Assembly: GCA_019637685.1 (NCBI GenBank) | Contig: JAHBVF010000026.1 | Location: 1 to 64,000, forward strand | Direction of reading: 5' to 3' | Source of the DNA: Caldilineaceae bacterium | GTDB lineage: Bacteria; Chloroflexota; Anaerolineae; Caldilineales; Caldilineaceae | DNA: 64,000 nt | Shown: piece by piece, positions 1 through 6,791 of the stretch | How positions within the stretch are numbered: the stretch's first letter is position 1 | Layout of the letters: every line of letters begins with the position of its first letter | The notes under the pieces: generated by a model | Told to the model about the DNA's origin: nothing | Database searches by the model: none | What the model saw: only the letters and a program-made list of their open reading frames with translations | Translations under genes and position numbers: made by a program

Positions 1-17
1 ATCAGTTTGCTCGGCAA
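1..17 (-). CDS. Possible gene start cut by window edge (toxin partner?)
   Basis: Only five codons are visible, beginning with TTG at 17-15 and running off the left edge. A strong ribosome binding site (GGAGGAG on the minus strand, 24-31) lies 7 bases upstream. It follows the frameshifted antitoxin-like gene by about 30 bases on the same strand, the usual place for the toxin of a toxin-antitoxin pair. The product cannot be identified from what is visible; the toxin assignment is inference from position only. Confidence 0.25.
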
Positions 18-45
18 AAGAATACTCCTCCAGACTTCAGACGGA

Positions 46-281
46 TTACCACGGCTCATCACCAATAGATGCTGACTGGAGGGCAATCAGTGCAGGCTCC
101 AGCGTGGATGATTCTGTCGCATAGGCTCGAGCGAGAGCCTCTGTCACGCTGCTTTGCTGGTGGTGTTGATGTAGGCCGAGAGGGCAACCGTATACAACTC
201 GCTCAGAGAGACGTCAAACTGCTGGGCCAACCGTTCGGCTGACTCATAGACAGGATTGGGGATTTGTATAATTGTGAACAT
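46..281 (-). pseudogene. MazE-like ribbon-helix-helix antitoxin, frameshifted
   Basis: The first 45 codons (ATG at 281, preceded by AGGAAAGG) read as a ribbon-helix-helix DNA-binding protein, with IQIPNPVYESAERLAQQF and a predicted second helix, and stop with TGA at 144-146. The neighbouring frame continues at once from GTG at 147 with VTEALARAYATES and ends IGDEPW at 46-48. In MazE-like antitoxins the ribbon-helix-helix is followed by just this kind of VTEAL..VYA..SSLDP tail. One base appears to have been lost near 146, separating the DNA-binding and toxin-neutralising parts. A programmed shift or an assembly error would give the same picture. Confidence 0.55.
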
Positions 282-396
282 TGCTGCCTTTCCTGTACAC
301 AAAACATTTTGCGCTGTGCATCGCCCTACGCATACTATACAGTCCCCTATTCCAGATGTCAACGAAATCATAATGGCCGGGTGTAAATCAGAATAG

Positions 397-600
397 GGGC
401 AGCCTGCACCCCCTGCACGGGACCGCCCCCCCCCGGAGGAGCAATGGATTCCCCTGCGCGTGGCTGCGGAGGGGACACCCTACAGTCAGGAATATTTGAG
501 CCTGCTGGCGCGTACCGGGCGGCTGGAGGCGGTCAAGCGCGGGCGCAATTGGGTCACCACCCGTGCCGCGGTGGCCGCGTATCGGGCGTCGGTGGGGTAG
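397..600 (+). pseudogene. HTH/excisionase-like DNA-binding domain fragment without a start
   Basis: The frame from 445 to the TAG at 598-600 reads LRVAAEGTPYSQEYLSLLAR, then GRLEAVKRGRNWVTT and RAAVAAYRAS. This is the pattern of a MerR/excisionase-like helix-turn-helix repeat (helix, TPYSQEYLS, basic strand, WxTTRxAVxxY). It has no credible start: the open frame begins at 397 after a TAG, and an in-phase GAGGAG is followed by an ATG in a different frame (444). A run of nine C (426-434) lies just upstream and is a likely site of frame loss. It is probably the C-terminal remnant of a larger regulator. Confidence 0.45.
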
Positions 601-707
601 GAGGGTTGGGGGAAAGTTGTGTCTGGGTAACGGGTCTGGCTACAGAGGGGTGATTTCCTATTGCCTTTCGACTATCCCCACTGCTTTTGTTCAGCACCCA
701 TTGGTAG

Positions 708-1354
708 ACGTCTATACCACCAACCGATGCGTTTACCTACGACGTTTTTATCTCCTACTGCTCTGCAGACGCGGATTGGGTCTGGGACAGATTGATCCCT
801 CATCTACAGGCGAAAAACTGGTTTTCTACATAGAAGAGCAATTCCGCCTGGGGCCGCCAAGATTGCTCAACTACGAACAGGCGGTGGAGAGCAGTCGCTA
901 CGTTTTGCTGATTCTCTCGCCAGAGCGGATGCGCGACGGATACGGCGAATTCACCAGCTTTCTGACCCAGCACAGCAGCTTAACTACCCAGAAATGGCGG
1001 ACAATTCCCCTGCTCTTGCGTGCTGTATCAGTTCCTCCTCGCATCGACAATTTGACTCGGTCCGATCTGACTGGCGGGCGCGATGAAGAAACCGAAATTG
1101 CCCGGCTGATCGCCACCTTGCGTGGCGGATATTCTGACGGCGCAAAGCCACGGACAGCGGCCACCCATCGCCCGCTCGCCAACGCCCATCTGGACTATCT
1201 GCGCCGCTGGTTTGGCAAGCAGTGGACTACTGTCAATCTGGCTGACATCTCCCAACGCCAGGAACGAGCCAGCCTGCTGGATGTCTACGTACCCCTGCCT
1301 GTAGATTTCGAGCTGGACATCAAAGTCAAAGATCACCAGATTGTGGATTGGTAG
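708..1354 (+). pseudogene. TIR domain plus start of NACHT/STAND protein, frameshifted and truncated
   Basis: From 732 one frame reads a TIR beta-A strand and helix (FTYDVFISYCSADADWVWDR) and stops at TAG 831-833. A second frame takes over near 815-825 and continues the TIR fold: EEQFRLGPPRLLNYEQAVE, SSRYVLLILSP, then WRTIPLLLRAVSVPPRI. After about 1140 it reads HLDYLRRWFGKQW and ERASLLDVYVPLPVDFEL, a segment that usually leads into the NACHT ATPase of TIR-STAND proteins. The frame ends at 1354 with no P-loop in sight. No start codon is obvious for the first frame. I infer the degraded N-terminus of a TIR-NACHT immune or signalling receptor whose ATPase and sensor parts are gone. Confidence 0.6.
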
Positions 1355-1669
1355 GTGCATCGGGAGGTGGGCGCTGAGGGAATGCCCACAGAAGGAACGC
1401 CCGCAGAGGCGCAGAAGAGAATTGCGTAGGGGCGGTTTACAACCGCCCGATGGCCCCGCGGAAGACGCAGTTGAAACACACGAAATTGAACCCGCCAAAG
1501 AGCGGGTCTGGGCTGATCTGGGCGTGGGTGACACGGTTTGCAGGCGATTGTTACGTTTTGAACAATATTTAGTATCCTCACTCTACCTCTTTGGCTTAGT
1601 CCAGTGTGGTGAATAATTCGTGACACTAGCGAGAATGGGATAGAGAAGAACGGGACAAGCCGTTCTTCT
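1355..1669. other. Intergenic region with decayed coding traces
   Basis: Short stretches in shifting frames (for example around 1357-1430 and 1430-1560) look like eroded continuation of the TIR-STAND remnant, but no frame stays open long enough to call. An inverted repeat of GGATAGAGAAGAACGG with CCGTTCTTCTCTATCC (about 1639-1677) overlaps the end of the TPR gene on the minus strand and could serve as its terminator. No other feature is seen. Confidence 0.4.
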
Positions 1670-2962
1670 CTATCCCATTTTTCCGTAGGTTTGGAGACCC
1701 TCGATTTCCTGCAACTCCCGCTGGGCTGTTTCGATCTCGACAGAAGAGTTGGTTTGTGATGCGCTGACAAATCGGCGGATGCTTTCCCTGTAATGTTCTT
1801 GGGCAGTGACTATATCGCCCAGTTGCTTCGCCACCCGTGCCAAACCGAGATGGTCCAGACCGCTGCCTTTGTCGTGGTCGATCTGTGCGTGCGCATCCAA
1901 AGCCTGCAGAAATATCTCTCGGGCTGCTTCATAGCTGCCGCCCGCCAAGTGTGTCTCACCCAATTCCCGTGTGGAGACCGCATATTTGCCAATATTGCCC
2001 TGAGCGGCATAGGTCTGCCTGGCCTGTTCCAGATATTCACAGGCTTTGGAGAAATCTTTTTCCTCTCGTGCGATCAAAGCCAATTGATAGAGACAGCTAG
2101 CGCTGCTGCCGGGGTTATTCATACGACGATAGGATTGCAAGCAACTTTCCAGCAGCGCCCTGGCTAGCGTGAAATCCCCATCTTTGCGCGCTTGCCGACC
2201 CAATTCATGCAGACAATTGGTGATTCCTGGCACATCGCCCAATTCGTCAAAAAATTCCAGACTCTCGGCGAGATAGCTTTTTGCCCGGGCCAGATCGCCC
2301 GTCAGTAGTGCAGTTTCGTACATTCTCTTTGTGCTGTTCGCCAGTTCGCTGGGGCTGCCGAACTGGACAAAAAGGTCGTGGCTCATTTTGACGTATTGGG
2401 CCGATTCCGCGTAAAAACCTCGATATTCTGCCAATTGACTCAACGAGCGCAGCACCTCTGCCATCCGCAAAGGATCATCGGCTTCTTGCCAAAAACCCAG
2501 GCTTTGGGTGAGGAGTTGGTGTGCCCGATCCACCTTCCCTTGGGGATATAGAACCAGCGCAATCTGATGGTATACGTTGGCTATCCCTTTGTCGTCGCCC
2601 AGTCGGGTGTAAATTTCCAGGCACGTGTTGTAATGGCCCAATGCTTCATCTGGACAGTCCTGCTCCCGGTAGGCGTTCGCAGACGCCAGCAGCAGCTTTG
2701 CCCGTGCGCTGTCGTCAATAGATAGTGTGTCCAGGCAACGCTCCGCCCAGGCGGAAATGTCCGGCCAAAAACCCTGCTGTTTCTGATAGGAGTGTACAGC
2801 CCAGAAGAAGTCGAGCAAATCGTGATCAGCCGGCGATATTGTCCAGGCGCGCTGAATCTGCCCATAGGCTGCGCCAACCTGCGCCCAATCAGTGGGTTCT
2901 TGGGTGAGCAGGGCGATATAGTGGTTGCGGTGGAGCTTCTGAACTGAGTTCAGCAGAGTCAT
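1670..2962 (-). CDS. TPR-repeat protein, likely sensor half of a split STAND regulator
   Basis: This is a 430-residue protein made almost entirely of tetratricopeptide repeats. Repeated helix pairs show the A..Y...G.. and GD...A...L..SL pattern, for example LGHYNTCLEIYTRLGDD, GIANVYHQIAL and FTLARALLESCLQSYR. The ATG at 2962 lies one base after the TGA of the upstream NB-ARC gene (TGA-T-ATG) and has no Shine-Dalgarno sequence of its own. Translation therefore depends on coupling, or the two frames were once a single protein. TPR arrays normally form the C-terminal sensor of NB-ARC regulators, and this chain begins where such a protein would pass from winged helix to TPR. It probably works with the neighbour as one signalling unit; the ligand is unknown. 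Confidence 0.75.
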   Translation of the reverse strand: MTLLNSVQKLHRNHYIALLTQEPTDWAQVGAAYGQIQRAWTISPADHDLLDFFWAVHSYQKQQGFWPDISAWAERCLDTLSIDDSARAKLLLASANAYREQDCPDEALGHYNTCLEIYTRLGDDKGIANVYHQIALVLYPQGKVDRAHQLLTQSLGFWQEADDPLRMAEVLRSLSQLAEYRGFYAESAQYVKMSHDLFVQFGSPSELANSTKRMYETALLTGDLARAKSYLAESLEFFDELGDVPGITNCLHELGRQARKDGDFTLARALLESCLQSYRRMNNPGSSASCLYQLALIAREEKDFSKACEYLEQARQTYAAQGNIGKYAVSTRELGETHLAGGSYEAAREIFLQALDAHAQIDHDKGSGLDHLGLARVAKQLGDIVTAQEHYRESIRRFVSASQTNSSVEIETAQRELQEIEGLQTYGKMG

Positions 2963-2963
2963 A

Positions 2964-4331
2964 TCACAAGGTAACTGCAATTTCCAGGGCATAATCGGCC
3001 AACAGGGCATGCATCCAATAGCGGCCCGTTGCTTTGTCGTGTTCGAGAAGCCCCCGTTTCAGAAAGTTCGAAATAGTGATAGCGGCTTCGGCGTGGGAAC
3101 ATTGCCAGACACTAGCCGCGGCTGATATATCCCAATAGAGCGGCGCGCCACCAAAAACGGATGCCATGGCAAATCGAGTACGATCCACCTGACTCAAACG
3201 CTCTACACTCAATCCCAAAACCGCACGGAGCGACACAGACTGATTCCCTTCAATCCCTTTGCGCTCCTCGGATTGTACAAGTCCCAGCGGGCTTTTTTTG
3301 CCAGACCTTTCATCCAGAAGATCGTGCAGCAATTGCACCATTCGAGAAGGCACATCCGCCTCATTTGCCAATAGACGGCCTGCCAAGGTCAATCCCAGAG
3401 GCAGAAATTCGAGCCGGGCACACAGACGCAGGGCATTCGCCCGATCCGATTGCACCATTTGGGGTGTCAGACTTTCCAACAACCGTAAAGAGGCCACTTC
3501 GCTGAGCAGGTCGACACGCAGCGTTCTTTCCCGGGTTGCAATGTCATAGGCAATCGGGGGTTCCCTGGTGGTGAAGAGTGTGCGGCTATGAGGTCCGCCA
3601 ACACGAAAATAACCGGCATGATTGCTGTCCCAGAGATCGTCGATGATAAAAAGGGCGCGTTTTTCATGCAGGGCCGAGCGCAACAGCGCGGTGCAGGACT
3701 CTTCGTTTTTCTGTGCCAACAAATCCAGCCCGATTGCCGCGCCCCAAGTTTCCAATACAATGCGAATTTCAGGGTGCGGTCCAAGCTCGGCCCAGAATAC
3801 GCCATCGGGAAAGAAGTGTCGGACCGAGTCCAGATGACCAACCGATTTGGCCAGGGTCGTCTTCCCGATCCCACCCATCCCACGCAGAGCCAGCGCTGGC
3901 ACGTTGGTTTTTTCCGACGAGAGTTCCAACGAATGGGCGATCTGCGACAACAACTCGGCGCGGCCCCACACGCCGTGGGAGGGCAGAGGGGGCACCATAA
4001 ACACAGATTGACGGGATGATTCCGACACAGGTTTTGCAATCTGTGAGATTGTACTGGACGGAAGGTTGCCAGAAGTATCAATGCCGTAGCGCAGGGAAAT
4101 CAGCCGTTGCAGAATCTCTTGCCGGGAGGTAACCGGCTCCACCGCCAGTTCCGCAGCGATAGCTTCGATGCTTGCCACATCCCGCGGCCATGTTTCGCCG
4201 CTGAGCCATCTGGAGACAACACTGGGGCTGGTTCTGGTTCGCGTGGCCAACCAGGCCGCGCTCTTGCCCGATGCGTTGAGGTAGTGGTTGAGGGCTGCCG
4301 AGAATTTGCTCTTTCTAAGCAGGGGGGGCAT
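2964..4331 (-). CDS. HTH-NB-ARC STAND ATPase (transcription regulator type)
   Basis: The N-terminal 60 residues form an XRE-like helix-turn-helix (SAAWLATRTRTSPSVVSRWL). An NB-ARC domain follows, with P-loop GMGGIGKTTLA, Walker B ALFIIDDLWDS, an RTLFTTRE sensor-1-type segment and a GLTLAGRLLA helix. A winged-helix region ends the chain at HALLADYALEIA. Proteins of this build oligomerise on ATP/ADP exchange and are usually followed by TPR or WD sensor repeats in the same polypeptide; here the TPR part is in the next frame. I chose the ATG at 4331 (MPPLLRKSK, with AAGG upstream) because the HTH starts right after it; an ATG at 4394 would add 21 residues of no clear fold. A defence or developmental regulatory role is possible but not shown. 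Confidence 0.8.
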   Translation of the reverse strand: MPPLLRKSKFSAALNHYLNASGKSAAWLATRTRTSPSVVSRWLSGETWPRDVASIEAIAAELAVEPVTSRQEILQRLISLRYGIDTSGNLPSSTISQIAKPVSESSRQSVFMVPPLPSHGVWGRAELLSQIAHSLELSSEKTNVPALALRGMGGIGKTTLAKSVGHLDSVRHFFPDGVFWAELGPHPEIRIVLETWGAAIGLDLLAQKNEESCTALLRSALHEKRALFIIDDLWDSNHAGYFRVGGPHSRTLFTTREPPIAYDIATRERTLRVDLLSEVASLRLLESLTPQMVQSDRANALRLCARLEFLPLGLTLAGRLLANEADVPSRMVQLLHDLLDERSGKKSPLGLVQSEERKGIEGNQSVSLRAVLGLSVERLSQVDRTRFAMASVFGGAPLYWDISAAASVWQCSHAEAAITISNFLKRGLLEHDKATGRYWMHALLADYALEIAVTL

Positions 4332-4585
4332 ATCAACTTGGACCTTGGCTTGTGAATGGTTTGAGGAACACAAAGCAGGAGCAGAGCGCGCCATTTTGTT
4401 TATGATGCACGATCTGTTGTTCCATATGCAAGATATATCATGCTTTACTGAAAGGTGAAATTTCGATTGTACTCCGTCTCGCTTTCCAAAAATTCAGAAA
4501 AAGAGACGAAACCTGTCATCTAGAACTCGTTAACGCTGCTTCTTCCCCACGGAATCTTATCAATTCAAAAAAATGGAAGAGAACA

Positions 4586-4915
4586 ATGACCACATCCCCA
4601 CTAGAATCCATGCAACCCAACGAACCACCTCTAATCCGGGTAGCGACCAATTCAGTACCGAATCTTGTGGCCGGAGCCATTGCCGGTGTCGCCCGTGAAT
4701 TTGGCTATGCAGAAGTCCAAGCCATTGGGGCGGGGGCCGTCAATCAGGCTGTCAAATCCATTGCCATCGCCAATGCCTATATGGCGGGTGAAAGGCGAGA
4801 TTTGTCAACACAGATCAGATACAACACCGTCTCTATCGGCGACACCCAGCGGACGGCCCTGCGCTTTCATATTCGCGCGCAGTCTCCGCCGATTATCGCT
4901 TTGGCGGCTGACTGA
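4586..4915 (+). CDS. spoVS: SpoVS-family protein
   Basis: The core from residue 17 onward (IRVATNSVPNLVAGAIAGV, YAEVQAIGAGAVNQAVKSIA, NAYMAGERRDL) is the SpoVS/Alba-like fold. Bacillus SpoVS is 86 residues; this protein has a 16-residue leader and a short tail, 109 residues in all. SpoVS affects sporulation and septation in Firmicutes, but the family is widespread in non-sporulating phyla including Chloroflexota, where its role is unknown; the fold suggests nucleic-acid binding. The gene is monocistronic, divergent from the STAND gene (255 bases apart), with only a weak purine stretch (GGAAGAGAA) before the ATG. Confidence 0.88.
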   Translation: MTTSPLESMQPNEPPLIRVATNSVPNLVAGAIAGVAREFGYAEVQAIGAGAVNQAVKSIAIANAYMAGERRDLSTQIRYNTVSIGDTQRTALRFHIRAQSPPIIALAAD

Positions 4916-5081
4916 AGCACAGACGACCATCATCCCGGACGAGATCGGGTAGGCCGCGGCCATCTCCGGTGCAGAGGTCCCCGCGGGGATGAGCGTGACC
5001 GATGCGCTCAAAGCGAAGATCAGCGCGGCCCGCAGTGGAGTTGGCCGGGCAGTAGTCGAGTTGAGTGCATCTGTCCCAAAC

Positions 5082-5121
5082 AAAAAGTCCCCGACACATC
5101 GGAAAGTGCCGGGGACTTTTT
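5082..5121. terminator. Bidirectional intrinsic terminator
   Basis: AAAAAGTCCCCG (5082-5093) pairs perfectly with CGGGGACTTTTT (5110-5121) around a 16-base loop. The A and T tracts on both arms make it work in either direction. It lies between the convergent SpoVS gene and the minus-strand radical SAM gene, eight bases from the latter's stop. Confidence 0.85.
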
Positions 5122-5128
5122 GTCCTCG

Positions 5129-6487
5129 TTACCCCACCTTCAACAATTCCCCCTGCCAGGTGGGATCGCCCAGGGGATAGAAATCCCGGGCCGCCACCTC
5201 CTGGCGGATCATTCCGTTGATGAGAAAGAAATTCCAGAGCATAAAGAGATCGGGCCGGTTCACTCGATCTGCACTGCGCCGCAGGATACTGGACCAGGCG
5301 TAGAAGCGCTTGCGCGCTTCCAGACAGCCCCGCTGCAACTCCTCCGGCGACATCCGTTTTGGCTGGAAGGGAATCATATTGTAGCGATAGCGCTCGTCCA
5401 GCCACCAGGCGTCGTAGAGCAGCCGGCCCTCCTTTTCCAGCCGCTGATAGAGCGGCGTGCCGGGGAAAGGGGTCAGGTGGTTGAAAGCGCCGATATAAAT
5501 GTTATGCTCTTTGGCAAAGTCAGCGGTCTGGGCAAAAGTCTCCGGCGTGTCTTCGTCGTAGCCAAAGACGAAGGTCAGGTAGAGTTTTACCCCGAAACGG
5601 TGCAGGTTGGCCAGGGCCGCGTCATAGCCCCCCTTCATTGTGTTGAAACCCTTGTCCATCGCCCGCAGATTCTCGGGGTTCAGGCTCTCGAAGCCAATCA
5701 GCAGCCCTTCGCAGCCGCTGCGGGTGATCAGTTCCAGAAATTCCTCGTCGTGGGCCGCGTTGATGCTGGCCTGGCTCACCCAGCGAATTTTGAGGGGAAT
5801 CAGGGCCTCGTACAGTTCTTTTGCCTGGCTCATATTGGATGTGATATTGTCATCCACAAAGAAGAAGAAGCGCTTGTTCTGATCCCGCAATGTCTGCAAT
5901 TCCCGAATGATGTCATCCACCGGGCGGCGGGTCTGGGTACGATCGAAGGCGGTCTGGATAGCGCAGAAGTCGCATTTGAAATGGCAGCCCCGGCCCGCTT
6001 CCACCAGACCGATGGGCAAATAGCGTTTGCCCTGAAAAATGGAACGATCCGGGCGCAGACCGCCCAGGGAAGGACGCCGGGCCGCGCGGTAGATTCGTTG
6101 CAGTGTGCCGTGGCGGGCGTCGTCGATGAGCGCGGGCCAGATGTCCTCGGCTTCCCCCACCACCAGTGCATCCGCATATTGGGTCACTTCCTCCGGGCAG
6201 AGCATCGCGTGGAAACCACCCATCACCACTGGCACGCCCCGCCGCCGGTAGTCGCTGGCAATCTGATAGGCCCGCCGGGCTGTGTAGGTCTCCACACTGA
6301 TGGCAACCAGGTCTGTCGGCTCGTCCACGGGAATTGTCTCCATCCGGTCGTCGTAGAATTTCACCTCCACATCCGGCGGGGTGAGACCGGCGATGGCTGC
6401 CGCGGGCAACGGCTCCATCTGCCAGGTGCCAATATACTTCTGACCGGGTTTGCGGCCAATCGCAGGGTGGACGATTGTCAGACGCAT
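5129..6487 (-). CDS. B12-binding-domain radical SAM protein
   Basis: The protein has 452 residues. Residues 1-140 form a Rossmann-like cobalamin-binding domain without the full DxHxxG signature (DLVAISVETYTARRAYQIA, VPVVMGGFHAMLCPEE, DALVVGEAEDIWPAL). The radical SAM core follows, with cluster cysteines C168, C172 and C175 in CHFKCDFC, then FFFVDDNITSN and GLLIGFESLNPENL. The C-terminus (from about 330) is the helical DUF4070-like region. This build is found in tetrapyrrole, hopanoid and lipid-modifying enzymes; the substrate cannot be told from sequence. It is single on its strand; the start ATG has AAGGAG upstream (TCCTTG at 6492-6497). A second protein of the same superfamily lies at 44397-45737. 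Confidence 0.85.
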   Translation of the reverse strand: MRLTIVHPAIGRKPGQKYIGTWQMEPLPAAAIAGLTPPDVEVKFYDDRMETIPVDEPTDLVAISVETYTARRAYQIASDYRRRGVPVVMGGFHAMLCPEEVTQYADALVVGEAEDIWPALIDDARHGTLQRIYRAARRPSLGGLRPDRSIFQGKRYLPIGLVEAGRGCHFKCDFCAIQTAFDRTQTRRPVDDIIRELQTLRDQNKRFFFFVDDNITSNMSQAKELYEALIPLKIRWVSQASINAAHDEEFLELITRSGCEGLLIGFESLNPENLRAMDKGFNTMKGGYDAALANLHRFGVKLYLTFVFGYDEDTPETFAQTADFAKEHNIYIGAFNHLTPFPGTPLYQRLEKEGRLLYDAWWLDERYRYNMIPFQPKRMSPEELQRGCLEARKRFYAWSSILRRSADRVNRPDLFMLWNFFLINGMIRQEVAARDFYPLGDPTWQGELLKVG

Positions 6488-6791
6488 GACAGGCTCCTTG
6501 TGGACAGGTGGGTTTGGGAATATGTGCGAGAACAGACCCTCCTATCATACCTGCACCGACTGCCTTCTGCACAACCATCTATTTGGGTGTCTTCAACCGG
6601 GATGGCTACAATTGGGAGAGTCAGGCTTCCACATAAGAGCTACCGCGCAGAATTGTCCCATATCTGTTATACTGCGGGGGCGTTCGGTTGGAGAAAGACA
6701 GCCAAACATCGGAGACAGACGGGCAACAATTCGCGCTATACTTTTTGTATCCATCTGTTATCCCAACACCTCGTTCTGATTAGGTACTTCC
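6488..6791. other. Divergent intergenic region (304 bp)
   Basis: This spacer separates the minus-strand radical SAM gene from the plus-strand sensor kinase, so it should carry promoters for both. A TTATACT-like box at 6666-6672 and an AT-rich patch at 6733-6790 are candidates for the kinase promoter, but neither is strong. No RNA gene or repeat was recognised. Confidence 0.3.

Noticed and set aside
4916-5081. Frame reading TEAQTTIIPDEIG, amber stop, AAAISGAEVPAGMSVTDALK after spoVS
   Set aside because: Protein-like composition on both sides of a TAG, but no start, no recognised family and no stop-codon context such as a hairpin. Could be a small decayed gene; not enough to call.
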